From Velthaea sp965214335 (GTDB taxonomy: Bacteria; Vulcanimicrobiota; Vulcanimicrobiia; Vulcanimicrobiales; Vulcanimicrobiaceae): 64,000 bases of DNA. This document shows, in pieces, positions 28,901 through 36,955 of the stretch (positions within the stretch are counted from its first letter, which is position 1; each line of letters starts with the position of its first letter). The translations under genes were made by a program, and so were the position numbers. A model generated the notes under the pieces. That model ran no database searches and was not told the DNA's origin. It saw only the letters and a program-made list of their open reading frames with translations. The stretch lies in assembly GCA_965214335.1 (NCBI GenBank), contig CBDCBO010000013.1, positions 186,001-250,000 on the forward strand, given 5' to 3'.

Positions 28901-29577
28901 TTGTCGACGCCGTACGCAGGCGTAGCCCAGGGTCCCGCGATTTGCAAATACTGCGTGAACGACCAGCGTTGTTTACAGGTCGTGGCATCAACGGCGATCG
29001 TCGGGCCCGATAGCGTTGCGGTGTCGGTCATGCCGATGAAGACCGTCACCGTACCGTCCGGGGTAGTGGCGATCATCGGACTTGCATCGATTGCGGTAGC
29101 CGCCGGGATCGAGCACATGATCGCGCCGGTCGTGCCGTTGAGCTTATAGAGCGCCGAACCGTAAGCCGTCGCAACCCACACGTTGCCGTCCGGCGCGATC
29201 GCGGGCGATGCGCGCTCCGCATCGCCGAAACCAACCGACGTGCTCCATAACGTCGCTCCGCCGGCTTGATTGAATGCCGTGACGTAACCGGATTCATCAC
29301 CGACAACGGCGATGGTCTTGCCAAACGCCGCGCTATACGCGGCAACCGGCGACCCCAGATCGGCGCTGCGCATGGGTGCCATCCAATTGATCCCGAGCTG
29401 CGGTGCGGCCGCCACGGTTAATTTCGTAGCCGCGACGAGACTCGTATGGCCCGCGTTTCCTAAAAGTTGCGGCCAGGCCGGCGCGGCGGCCGCGGTCACG
29501 TGCTGCGCAAGGGCCGGCCCCAGCCACAGTCCCGTTACGATCGCGCTCAACACGAGCTTGCGCAGCATTCGCGGCAT
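25918..29577 (-). CDS. Giant secreted PQQ-like double beta-propeller protein
   Basis: 1219 aa. Signal peptide 1-25. A first PQQ-type propeller about 30-445 (repeats such as GxVYALNATTGVALWHYK), then two Ig-like domains (about 445-570, VSSPAQGSQIANPNGSL; about 570-650, PSALFVGPGDSLTVSANAF), and a second propeller about 655-1045 (GNDAGAFYAIDTISGAAFW). A C-terminal region of about 170 residues is not propeller: it includes RRYVIAWLPAG, a helical DDAFIQAEITRVARAHAW and GSGFCSYRSAFD. That region recalls secreted EXORDIUM/phosphate-induced-type proteins, tentatively. GAGGAG precedes ATG 29577. No PQQ dehydrogenase active-site motif was seen, so a structural or binding role is more likely than catalysis. 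Confidence 0.85.
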   Translation of the reverse strand: MPRMLRKLVLSAIVTGLWLGPALAQHVTAAAAPAWPQLLGNAGHTSLVAATKLTVAAAPQLGINWMAPMRSADLGSPVAAYSAAFGKTIAVVGDESGYVTAFNQAGGATLWSTSVGFGDAERASPAIAPDGNVWVATAYGSALYKLNGTTGAIMCSIPAATAIDASPMIATTPDGTVTVFIGMTDTATLSGPTIAVDATTCKQRWSFTQYLQIAGPWATPAYGVDKNGRALIFEGTADLDSAEYAIDAQTGAPVWNFKMPGPSGNYDIAAGATVSPPGNNGFSDGVLYVTSKFGIMYALDLTSGSVIWSFNYNAVQGVTGGGRSSAALTGNTIVFGMVNGVYALNATTGVALWHYKDPADVEVISSPAIAGPAGNQIVTFGDTAGALHVLALATGASLYSYQTGNYITSSPAIVNNSILIDSADGFLYDFAIGGGNTAPGTTVISSPAQGSQIANPNGSLTVQGSAADGAGVRSVRVSIQAGGPTGSWYNAATGGWVSGPVDNVAPVANPGSPHSNWSLPFPVPAAGGTYQIFANAVDRLGQVDRIGAQPTFSVLPSRSQPTVTPSALFVGPGDSLTVSANAFAPGEAVSYSVQGKVVGQATADGSGFVPAIGITINAAATFGLTSIVATGKTSGLTTTGELDITNIWSQFGFGATRTGYEPNDKVFAQTLDATKSGYVARAWTFATGAPVNSSPAVTAGDVFVGNDAGAFYAIDTISGAAFWRYVTPTGQPIHSAPAVDVNAGLVMFGCDDGTLYSLDAATGTLSGSIALDGIPGSPAVAGGSIYVGTDGGTIWSIGEATGAVTWSRKLAAAVHAPPAIDSAAGIVITGDDSGTITALTAANGAILWSVQTGNAVVAPPGISGGIVYVGSTDGSLYAINEKTGAVAYTYGAGSPISAGVSLPPDNVIFGAANGSLYDLAQKTGALAWQIPYIKAPIVGVGSVVNVPWIETADGAIRAAKSNQAHVVFTFATGAGLSTAPTIVDGAVYVGAQDGGVYAFTPFGFAPFLKTEQLRERAALRRNVAHWRPTLSQRGAALATRSFQPFGLREFPLHIDRTGAPPSAPHRSVYGGRTQAAPRRYVIAWLPAGAAAAGLPVSPAFGAGGIQAVTDRRPYPGRLDDAFIQAEITRVARAHAWALDINAQVIVLTTDWPIATGSGFCSYRSAFDLDGRLTQPVPYAVVPLAGKRGGCGALPYILQRLAVELASDPLLAGAVRPVRQ

Positions 29578-29815
29578 TGAAAATACTCCTCGGGAGAGCC
29601 CAACGGCAACGCCGGCGCGACGTTCATACGCCGCACCGCAACTGCAACGCTAAACGGTCGATCGACGAAACGCATAGTGCTAAAAGGCCCCATGAGCGCC
29701 AACCGGGACATTGCCTGCGGGCGTGCCGGTCGACTACGGCAACCGGGCCGACGGTAAACCGCACTTGGGAGCTTCGTCCCGTTTTGCCGGGCCGCGCCCG
29801 ACGGACAAGGAGACT

Positions 29816-30970
29816 ATGCCGCGGAAGCTCGGCAGCGCAGCGCGCGCGGCCGTTGCAGAACAGGGGGCCAGTGTGGTTTTTCGCACCATCTTGGGCATCG
29901 CGATCGGCATGCTGCTGACCGCATGCGGCGCGACGACGCTGCCGCATCCGGCGCTCGAGGCACCGGATCGTCTGCCGAGCGCGAGCGACGCCTCGAACGT
30001 TTCACCCAGCGCCGCACTTAGCGTTCCTGACCCGTACCGGCCGGGTGTTGACGCCGAACCCGCCGTCGCGAGCGCGCCCCTGTCGCGACCGCTGACGATG
30101 GCCGAGACGATCGCTCAAGGGCGCTATGCAACGGAACTCACCGATCCGCGGCGCGACGTCTTCGCGCGACGCCCGGCAACCGTTGGCCGAAGGATGGCGC
30201 AGAACGTGGTTGCCGGCGGTAACGGCGAATCGGTCGGACTCTTTACCAGCTCCACTTTCGTTGCCGCGGGCAGCAGCGTCGAACTCGGCGTTCAGCTCAA
30301 CTACTTCGTCCCTTACGGCGGCAACTTTTTTCACACGCACCAAGTGGCGAACAATCAGTGCTTCGAGTTCGGCATCAATTATAGTTTCGCTGCGCCGACG
30401 CTCTTCGCGTATAACTGGTGCACGGGCGGCAACACGCCCCAAGGCTTTATCAACCGCGGCCTCGTCGGCGACCCGGGCGGCGTACTCAACACGTGGGCGT
30501 CAACCGGTAACGCGGGCCTGCTGCTCTGGGACGGCTCCCAGCACATTCATCGCTTGGTGCTCGAGGAAGTGCAGCGCGCCAACGGCTGGCATTTGCTGGC
30601 CTTCAACTGGACGCAGGCGAAATATGTCGACATCCTGGGCGGCCTCGGCGTCACGGGGAGTAAGGGCCCGTGTTGCGGCTGGGCCATCTTCGAGAATCAC
30701 GTCGCACCCGGAACCTCGTGCAATTTTTCGGGCAATTTCAGCACCGGCCGCGAGTTACTCTACGACCGGCACATCAAAGCGCTCATCGGTAACGTCTGGC
30801 AATCGCTGGACAGCGTGCCCAGCGCCGGGTTCACATTCGGGACGAAGATCGATTGCGCCAACATCTCGGGCCAAACCGATCCATCCTATTTCGCACCATT
30901 CTTTAGCGGCGCGATCGTACCGCTCTCGAGCACCAGCGGCGCCGGCGATTGGTCGATGACGCAAGATTAA
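29816..30970 (+). CDS. Lipoprotein of unknown function
   Basis: 384 aa from ATG 29816 (AAGGAG just upstream, short spacing); a start at 29711 would add 35 residues before the signal. The hydrophobic signal ends in a lipobox (MLLTAC). A Pro/Ser/Ala-rich linker (to about residue 120) leads to a compact domain with aromatic and Cys-rich stretches: NYFVPYGGNFFHTHQ, NNQCFEFGINYSF, YNWCTGG, and a later GPCCGWAIFENH with TSCNFSG and IDCANISG. The six cysteines after the lipobox suggest disulfide bonds. The beta-rich, concanavalin-like appearance is only an impression. Divergent from the PQQ-propeller gene. Confidence 0.65.
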   Translation: MPRKLGSAARAAVAEQGASVVFRTILGIAIGMLLTACGATTLPHPALEAPDRLPSASDASNVSPSAALSVPDPYRPGVDAEPAVASAPLSRPLTMAETIAQGRYATELTDPRRDVFARRPATVGRRMAQNVVAGGNGESVGLFTSSTFVAAGSSVELGVQLNYFVPYGGNFFHTHQVANNQCFEFGINYSFAAPTLFAYNWCTGGNTPQGFINRGLVGDPGGVLNTWASTGNAGLLLWDGSQHIHRLVLEEVQRANGWHLLAFNWTQAKYVDILGGLGVTGSKGPCCGWAIFENHVAPGTSCNFSGNFSTGRELLYDRHIKALIGNVWQSLDSVPSAGFTFGTKIDCANISGQTDPSYFAPFFSGAIVPLSSTSGAGDWSMTQD

Positions 30971-31330
30971 GAACCAATACCCGCGGTGGGCAGCGCAAGA
31001 CCGGCTTGGTAAAGTTGCCAATGAAAGCAAGCATCGATGCGACACATGTACGGATAACGTAAAGCCGCTTCACGCACGCGTCGCACATCGCGCGGCAGTC
31101 CGTCTTGCGTGCCGTGCGCTGATATTCTAGCCGGTTCGGTTGCATAAACGGACGCGGTGCAGCGCCAAGAAATCGCGCGCGAACGCGGAGGTACGGGCCA
31201 CGCGCCGGTGCGGCAAAATCGGCGAAGTGCGCCGCCGCGGGAAGCGGAAAAAAAGTGTAATGGAAGTGAAAAGAAAACGAGGGGCTTACGTCACTATATG
31301 TTGAATGCGATGGCATCTCGCGTTGACATA

Positions 31331-31346
31331 GAACCTAAGCAGGTTC
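31331..31346. promoter_or_regulatory. Inverted repeat GAACCT-AAGC-AGGTTC
   Basis: Perfect 6-bp arms with a 4-bp spacer. It begins 3 bp after a consensus -35-like TTGACA (31323-31328), though no good -10 box follows at 16-18 bp. Candidate operator for the gene at 31466. Confidence 0.35.
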
Positions 31347-31436
31347 ACGTTTGCGGTAATCATGCACACCTGCATGAGCGCCGCTGATTCTGCATGCGTT
31401 CATGGCGATGCGTGGCAAACTGTTACTTCGTCGTTC

Positions 31437-31451
31437 TACAATTATATTGTA
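31437..31451. promoter_or_regulatory. Inverted repeat TACAAT-TAT-ATTGTA at start of lipoprotein gene
   Basis: Perfect 6-bp arms around TAT, 14 bp before ATG 31466. The left arm is a good -10 box (TACAAT); the right arm runs into the ribosome binding site AGGAAG. It could be a promoter/operator or an RNA hairpin that hides the ribosome binding site. Confidence 0.35.
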
Positions 31452-31465
31452 GGAAGTGAGTTTTC

Positions 31466-32545
31466 ATGCGCCGTTCCGGTCCCTTGGGTTATGCCCTTAG
31501 CGGTTCAGCCGTTCTCGCTCTGTTAGCTGGTTGCTCCGGTGGAGGCGGCTCATCGACGCCGACCTTGCCGTTATCGCCGGCTGGTACGCAGTCGGTAAGC
31601 CGTGCGCAAAGTGCGATCAGCCAGAATATGTTATCGCACAGTGTGTTGCGCCCCGGCATCACACCGATCTACACCACGTCACATGGTACCGACTTCGCCG
31701 AGCCGGACGCGAAGTCAAGCGGCAACATCATCGTCAGCGATGCCGGTGCGAACATCGTCGACGTATTGACCACGGCGGGCAAGCCGGTGGCAACGATCAG
31801 CGCCAATCTCAGCGAGCCGCAGGGTCTGGCCACCGACAAGACGGGCAATCTCTACATTGCCAATACCGGCGCCAGCGATATCATCGTCTATAAGAGCGAT
31901 TACAAAACCGTCTCGGCAACGCTGAGCGATCCGGGTCAATATCCCGTCGGCGTCAGCGTCTCGGCGGGCTCGGGGCTTGTCGGTGTCACCAACATCATCA
32001 CCACCGGCGGCCTGCGCGGCAGCGTCTCGTTCTATGGCGTTGGTAAGACGACCCCGTGCAACACGGTGTACGGCGCCGGCTTCTCGCGTGTGTACTTCGG
32101 CGCGTTCGATGCTCACGGCAACTACTTCGTCGATGGCCAGAACGCTTTAGGCGCAACACTCGTGGGCGAAGTTTCCGGCGGCTGCGCGGCCAAGGGTATC
32201 GTCACGTTGAAAACCTCGAACGCCATCACGTTCCCGGGCGGCATTGAAGTAACGCCGGCCGGTACGATCGCGATCGACGATCAGTCAGGTCCCAATATCT
32301 ACACCTACAGTGCTCCGACGGCTAGCGGACTCGGCAGCCCGGTCGCAACGACCCCGCTCACCGGTGCCGGCGACCCCGTTACGTTCGCCTTCAACGCCGC
32401 TGCGTCGGATGTGTACACGGCTGACGCAGTCTTCGCGTCGGCCTACGAGTATGCATATCCGAAGGGCGGCAATCCGATCCAGACGATTACCGACAACTTC
32501 ATTCAGCCCATCGGCGTTGCCGTAACGCCGGCCGAAATCCCGTAA
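31466..32545 (+). CDS. Beta-propeller lipoprotein (NHL/SMP-30-like), function unknown
   Basis: 359 aa with a clear lipoprotein signal: MRRSGPLGYALSG then SAVLALLAGC, Cys at residue 23, followed by a Gly/Ser linker. From about residue 80 there are repeated propeller-type blades: GNIIVSDAGANIVDVLT, GLATDKTGNLYIANTG, PAGTIAIDDQSGPNIYTYS, DVYTADAVFASAYEYAYP. Such lipoproteins are abundant in some uncultured Terrabacteria. No enzyme motif was recognised. The ribosome binding site AGGAAG precedes ATG 31466, and a perfect intrinsic terminator closes the gene, so it is a single-gene transcript. Confidence 0.78.
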   Translation: MRRSGPLGYALSGSAVLALLAGCSGGGGSSTPTLPLSPAGTQSVSRAQSAISQNMLSHSVLRPGITPIYTTSHGTDFAEPDAKSSGNIIVSDAGANIVDVLTTAGKPVATISANLSEPQGLATDKTGNLYIANTGASDIIVYKSDYKTVSATLSDPGQYPVGVSVSAGSGLVGVTNIITTGGLRGSVSFYGVGKTTPCNTVYGAGFSRVYFGAFDAHGNYFVDGQNALGATLVGEVSGGCAAKGIVTLKTSNAITFPGGIEVTPAGTIAIDDQSGPNIYTYSAPTASGLGSPVATTPLTGAGDPVTFAFNAAASDVYTADAVFASAYEYAYPKGGNPIQTITDNFIQPIGVAVTPAEIP

Positions 32546-32568
32546 GCAGCGCGCTTCATCTCGCGTAG

Positions 32569-32608
32569 AGCGGGTGGGTGCTGCGGCACCCACCCGCTCT
32601 TTATTTTA
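32569..32608 (+). terminator. Intrinsic terminator
   Basis: Perfect 12-bp stem AGCGGGTGGGTG / CACCCACCCGCT with a 6-nt loop CTGCGG, followed by CTTTATTTT. It lies 23 bp after the stop of the lipoprotein gene. On the opposite strand no T-run follows, so it acts mainly for the plus-strand transcript. The 3' end touches the stop of the convergent gene at 32606. Confidence 0.9.
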
Positions 32609-33094
32609 GTAGCGGCTTTCGATCGGAATCGGCAACGAGACGGCCGTCCAACGCGTCGTTCCGGCGCCGACCCGGGTCGCATTGCGAAACGCCACGGCCC
32701 ACGGTGCGATTTCACTGCTCGGATAATTTGCGATCACCCAGCCGAGGGTCACGCCCGCATGGTCGCCGGCGTCGGCGAAGTTCAACCGCGTCCAGACCTT
32801 CGCCAGCGCCAAACCAAGCCGCGGAATCCACGTATCGTTGGGATATCGCGCCCGCCAATCGTTGAGCGAATCTTCGACGATCAGTAACTTCGAATACAGC
32901 ACCTGCTCGTCGTTGCTCAGGTGTTGTTCCTGGCGCATTCCCAAATCTTTGATGGCGTTGCGCACGCCCAGTACGCTCATGTGATAGTGCCCAAAATAAT
33001 CGTCGGCCGGAGCCAGCCGCGTTTGGCCGGCCGCGGCCGGCGAGTTGTGCGCGAGAACGAATGCAATACCGAGGCCCAGAACAAACGTCTTCAT
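32606..33094 (-). CDS. Small secreted protein of unknown function
   Basis: 162 aa from ATG 33094; a TTG two codons earlier (33100) is the other option. Signal peptide KTFVLGLGIAFVLAHNSPAAAGQ. The mature part is helical with Trp/Tyr-rich patterns: DDYFGHYHMSVLGVRNAIKD, VEDSLNDWRARYPNDTWIPR, FADAGDHAGVTLGWVIANYP. The YFGHY/MSxLGVRNxI pattern looks conserved but I cannot name a family. Its stop abuts the terminator of the convergent lipoprotein gene. Confidence 0.6.
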   Translation of the reverse strand: MKTFVLGLGIAFVLAHNSPAAAGQTRLAPADDYFGHYHMSVLGVRNAIKDLGMRQEQHLSNDEQVLYSKLLIVEDSLNDWRARYPNDTWIPRLGLALAKVWTRLNFADAGDHAGVTLGWVIANYPSSEIAPWAVAFRNATRVGAGTTRWTAVSLPIPIESRY

Positions 33095-33210
33095 AAGCAA
33101 CGCTCTTTCGGTACGGGTCCGGGGTGAATGCGCTAAGTATGCGGCTCACCACTCATCGGCGCAAGACGCGGTGTGTCAAGCGCCTGTGCGCTTCGCCCAA
33201 GCGGCGTGGA

Positions 33211-34329
33211 TCAGGCGCGCGTCGGCTTCTCGAGCACCCCGCGCCGAATCTGGTCGTCTTCGATCGACTCGAAGAGTGCGCGAAAATTGCCTTCGCCAAA
33301 ACCGTCGTCGCCTTTGCGCTCGATGAACTCGAAGAAGATCGGGCCGATGACGGTGGCGGAGAAGATTTGTAAGAGCACGCGCGTCAGGCCGCCTTCGACA
33401 ACACCTTCGCCGTCGAGCAAAATACCGCGCTCGGCAAGGCGCTCGATCGGTTCGCCGTGACCGGGCACCCGGGCCTCGACCTGCTCGTAGTAGCGGCGTG
33501 GCGGCGGCGCCAGAAACGGAACGCCGCGCGCGCGCAACGCGTCGACGCTCGCATAGACGTCCGTACAGCCAAGCGCGATGTGCTGGATGCCTTCACCGTT
33601 GTAGTCGCGTAAGTATTCTTCGATTTGACTGCGCGCATCGGCCGACTCGTTGATCGGAATACGGATCTTGCCGCACGGGCTCGTCATCGCGCGCGACAGC
33701 AATCCGGTGAGCTTGCCTTCGATATCGAAATACCGGATCTGCCGAAAACCGAAGAGCCGTTCGTAAAACGCCGACCAGCGGTCCATGCGGCCGCGCTGCA
33801 CGTTATGCGTGAGGTGATCGATGTAGGCTAAGCCCGCGCCGGCCGGTCGCGCGTCGCGTTCACCAATCCACTCGAACGCACCATCGTACACCGATTGACC
33901 GGCGCCATAGCGGTCGATAAAATAGATTAGCGAACCGCCGATGCCGCGAATCGCCGGCACATCGAGCGCGGTCTGGGCCGCCGTCAAGCCGGCCGGTTCC
34001 GCGCCCGCGGCCACCGCGTGCGCGAAGGCACGCTCGGCGTCGACGACATTCCAGCCCATCGACGCAGCGCACGGACCGTGTTCGGCCGCGAAGCAGAGCG
34101 CCTGTGAGCCGGGCTCCGCGTTGGCTAGGAAGTTGACATCGCCTTGGCGCCACAGCACGATCGCTTTGCGCTTATGGCGCGCGACGGGCGTGCAGCCCAT
34201 GCGCTCGAAGAGCGATTGCAGTACCGCCGGTTCGGGGTGGGCAAACTCGACGAACGCGAAGCCATCGGTACCCGCCGGGTTGGCTGCCGTGATGGTCGAG
34301 CGAGGCGCGTCGTGTGGATACGGTCCCAT
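33211..34329 (-). CDS. hppD: 4-hydroxyphenylpyruvate dioxygenase
   Basis: 372 aa, normal length for this Fe(II) vicinal-oxygen-chelate enzyme of tyrosine breakdown, which makes homogentisate. The three iron ligands sit in YIDHLTHNV (His), GIQHIALG (His) and FFEFIERKGDDGFGEGNF (Glu), the last being the family's C-terminal signature. ATG 34329 is chosen because the open frame upstream (to 34569) is Arg-rich and unlike the family. No homogentisate dioxygenase or other tyrosine-pathway gene is nearby, so homogentisate may instead feed quinone or pigment synthesis, or the partners are elsewhere. Confidence 0.94.
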   Translation of the reverse strand: MGPYPHDAPRSTITAANPAGTDGFAFVEFAHPEPAVLQSLFERMGCTPVARHKRKAIVLWRQGDVNFLANAEPGSQALCFAAEHGPCAASMGWNVVDAERAFAHAVAAGAEPAGLTAAQTALDVPAIRGIGGSLIYFIDRYGAGQSVYDGAFEWIGERDARPAGAGLAYIDHLTHNVQRGRMDRWSAFYERLFGFRQIRYFDIEGKLTGLLSRAMTSPCGKIRIPINESADARSQIEEYLRDYNGEGIQHIALGCTDVYASVDALRARGVPFLAPPPRRYYEQVEARVPGHGEPIERLAERGILLDGEGVVEGGLTRVLLQIFSATVIGPIFFEFIERKGDDGFGEGNFRALFESIEDDQIRRGVLEKPTRA

Positions 34330-34433
34330 GCCCTTACCATGCAGTCGCGGTCGCGCTAATTCCCTTTTCGGCGTCGAGCCGCGTCGCAAGCGCGGCAGCA
34401 GTCCCCATTGCGCTGACGTGTAATCTGTTGCAC

Positions 34434-36023
34434 ATGCTTCATGCACTGCCGAAACGCCGGAGCGCGCTACTGCTCGCCGCCGCACCGATTGCGTTGCTGC
34501 TGCTCCTCGGGGGAACGGCCGGCGCGCAAGCGGTACTGCGTGCAATTCCCGCCGCGGCCATACTTGCATCCGGAGAACGGCTCACCGTCAGCTTGCGCGG
34601 AACGGACGGCACGCTGTCCGCCGGCGCGTTAGCGCCGATCGTCGGAATCGCCATCGATCAAACGGCGCATGCCGTGACGCTCACCGGCCTGACGCTCGGA
34701 ACGACAACCGTGCGCGTTACCGATACCGCCGGCGACCTTGCCGATATTCCGGTCACCGTTCAAACTAGCGCGGGTCAGGTGCCCGGACATGTCGGCCTAA
34801 CGGTGACCGGCGATCCGGCGACACCGGGCTATCTCGCCGCTCGCATCACCGCCGCGGCCGCGGCGGCCGTCGGTTCGACCACGAGTTCGGGGAGCCGCGT
34901 CCAAGCGCTCGCGATTCTGCCCGGACCGCAAGTGCTCGACAGCGGCTTTCTCACCAGCTTCCGCGTTCCGGTTCGGATCGAGCCGGGACCGGGCGCACTC
35001 GCCGTTACGGGTTTCACGACCGTCGACGTGCAGAATGCCGCGTTGCCGCGCTTCGTTCCCGCGGTATTAGCGTTTGCCGACGATCCGGAGCGGATCGTCG
35101 GCAACGGCGTGCTTTCGCGGACGCTGATCGAAGCGGCGCAGCCGACTCGACTCTATTATTATCACGAAAACAAAGGCGAGCCGCGCCGGTTTTGCGTGGT
35201 GCTGTCGGCCAACGGCAGCGTTCGGTCGCACGTGCAATTTATCGACGCGGCAGCCGGACCGAACATCGACGTGATGACCGTCGGTCATGTCGCGACCCGC
35301 ACGTTTCTGGACCGGCAGTCACGCGCGGAGGGACTCCTCGTCGCCATCGACGGCGGCAAGCCGCTCGTCGAACGCGATACCGTCGTCGCCGCCGGAGACG
35401 GAATCGTCGGTGTCATCGATCTGCGTGTCGTCGACGGCGGACCCGTAACGGTGACCGTGCTGGCACTTCCGCCCGGCGCCGCGCCGGCAATGTACCTCTA
35501 CGGCTCACCGCTGCCTCGCGATGGACATAACCGCCACGGCTCGTTCGCGTTAGGCGGGTTCGGCGAGCGGATCATCGGCTTCACGGCTGGCGGACCGGCT
35601 GCGACATACAGCTACGGCACGCGGGCAGCGACGGTACCGGCCATCGATCCGGCCGACCTCGGCCGCGACTACGGCGACTACGGCGTCGTCGAGCACGTGA
35701 CGTTCGACGTCGATAATCCGACCGACGCTCCGGCGACCGTCTTCCTCTACGAAAAGCCGCTCGGCGGCGTCGTACGCAGCAGCTTCAGCGTCAACGGAAA
35801 CATCGTCGAGATGGGTTGCGTCCGCGTTCCCAACCGCTACCTCGTTGCGACCAATACCGTCGGCGCGCGCGCAACGGCCGCCATCGACGTTCGCACGATG
35901 ACCGACGGCGGTTCGAACTACCCGCTTGAGATCGGCCTGACCTCGACACCGCCGGTGGCGACGGTACCGCTCATCGCGGCTGCCGACGGGTGCTTTCCCA
36001 AGCCCGCGACGCGGAAGTTCTAA
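34434..36023 (+). CDS. Secreted protein of unknown function with Ig-like N-terminal domain
   Basis: 529 aa from ATG 34434. A positively charged start plus a long hydrophobic core (RRSALLLAAAPIALLLLLGG) forms a signal peptide or anchor. Residues about 35-115 look like a bacterial Ig (BIG2-type) domain (GLTLGTTTVRVTDTAGD). The rest is beta-rich, with paired motifs YYYHENKGEPRRFCVVL and VFLYEKPLGGVVRSSF that suggest two related beta-sandwich domains whose strands each begin with a TRLYYYHENKGEP / ATVFLYEKPLGG-like edge. No enzymatic motif seen. Divergent from hppD with 104 bp between starts. Confidence 0.6.
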   Translation: MLHALPKRRSALLLAAAPIALLLLLGGTAGAQAVLRAIPAAAILASGERLTVSLRGTDGTLSAGALAPIVGIAIDQTAHAVTLTGLTLGTTTVRVTDTAGDLADIPVTVQTSAGQVPGHVGLTVTGDPATPGYLAARITAAAAAAVGSTTSSGSRVQALAILPGPQVLDSGFLTSFRVPVRIEPGPGALAVTGFTTVDVQNAALPRFVPAVLAFADDPERIVGNGVLSRTLIEAAQPTRLYYYHENKGEPRRFCVVLSANGSVRSHVQFIDAAAGPNIDVMTVGHVATRTFLDRQSRAEGLLVAIDGGKPLVERDTVVAAGDGIVGVIDLRVVDGGPVTVTVLALPPGAAPAMYLYGSPLPRDGHNRHGSFALGGFGERIIGFTAGGPAATYSYGTRAATVPAIDPADLGRDYGDYGVVEHVTFDVDNPTDAPATVFLYEKPLGGVVRSSFSVNGNIVEMGCVRVPNRYLVATNTVGARATAAIDVRTMTDGGSNYPLEIGLTSTPPVATVPLIAAADGCFPKPATRKF

Positions 36024-36198
36024 CTAAAGGGGGTTCCTGCAAGCGGAAGGCTAATGCATAGAGAATCGTCGATCCCGACGTCTAAGAATGATGCCGGCAC
36101 CGTTACGGAAAAGTCGGTCGCTTCGCTTCCGCGAGGCGGCGGGTCCGGCCGGGGGTGCCCGGCGTCCCGTGCAATGCAACTGTAATTAAGGAAATTGT

Positions 36199-36939
36199 TT
36201 GAATACCGCAACGACGCTTGACGCCCTTCGACCGCAGCCGGAACAAGACTCGATCGAGAAGTTGATGGGCCTTGCCATTTTCGGCGAAAAGGTCGCTGCC
36301 AAGATCTATCTCTTGCTGGCCGAACTCAAATCCGAGTTCTCGCCTTTGCTCAAGAAGTTCGCTCGGATGGAAGCCAATCACGGCGGCTGGTTCCTCGAAG
36401 TCAGCCGCTCGAACGGCATCGAACCGGATCGCGCCTTCGCCGATAACGAACTGAGTTATCTCGTTTCGCAAGTCGACGAACATTATGCCAACCGCGATTT
36501 CGATGCGCTCATCATCGTTCAGGGTTTCATCGTCGAAAGCTTGGCGATCGCGACCTACGAATCGTTCTTGCCGATCGCTCACAAATATGCCGGCACCAAG
36601 GCGGTGTTTCAACGGGCACTCGACGAGGAGCTGTATCACGTCGATTGGGTCGTGCGCTACTTGCGCCTACGCTATTTCGATGCGGTCGACGAATTCCGCG
36701 TGTTGGCCGAACGGGCCAACGTTCAGGGCATCGACTGCATCGGCGGCACGATGATGAACATCTCGGAATATCTCGATAAGATCGGGATGTCGGGCGCCTA
36801 TTGTGCCGGCGCCATGATGGACGGCTATACGCGCCTCTTGGAGAACGTCGGCTTCGAGCAAAAAGACGCGACCAAGCATGTTGTCGGGATGTTCATGCCG
36901 CTCATTCGTAAATATCGTCGCGGCGAAAAAACGAAGTAG
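36199..36939 (+). CDS. Aldehyde-deformylating-oxygenase-like diiron protein
   Basis: 246 aa, all-helical ferritin-like protein. It lines up along its length with cyanobacterial aldehyde-deformylating oxygenase (ADO), which turns fatty aldehydes into alkanes plus formate. All six diiron ligands are present: E30 (FGEK), E58 and H61 (ARMEANH), E113 (IVESLAIA), E144 and H147 (DEELYH). In ADO they are recalled as E32, E60, H63, E115, E144 and H147. Shared stretches also include LAE after the first ligand, P after AxYxxxxP, and LLENVGF against ALENIGF. The start is TTG 36199 with AAGGA 6 bp upstream. It heads a tight operon. The family is otherwise mostly cyanobacterial; hydrocarbon production is an inference. 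Confidence 0.8.
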   Translation: MNTATTLDALRPQPEQDSIEKLMGLAIFGEKVAAKIYLLLAELKSEFSPLLKKFARMEANHGGWFLEVSRSNGIEPDRAFADNELSYLVSQVDEHYANRDFDALIIVQGFIVESLAIATYESFLPIAHKYAGTKAVFQRALDEELYHVDWVVRYLRLRYFDAVDEFRVLAERANVQGIDCIGGTMMNISEYLDKIGMSGAYCAGAMMDGYTRLLENVGFEQKDATKHVVGMFMPLIRKYRRGEKTK

Positions 36940-36955
36940 TGGCGTCCGGTTCGTC

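Larger units (their letters stand above)
30971..31465. other. Intergenic region upstream of lipoprotein gene
   Basis: 495 bp without a supported gene. Two perfect inverted repeats lie near the 3' end: GAACCT-AAGC-AGGTTC at 31331-31346 (just after a TTGACA at 31323) and TACAAT-TAT-ATTGTA at 31437-31451 beside the ribosome binding site of the next gene. Confidence 0.5.

Noticed and set aside
36199..36939. MiaE (tRNA hydroxylase) or rubrerythrin identity for the diiron protein
   Set aside because: The spacing of all six ligands and shared stretches fit ADO better; rubrerythrin would show an added rubredoxin domain and MiaE different helix lengths.
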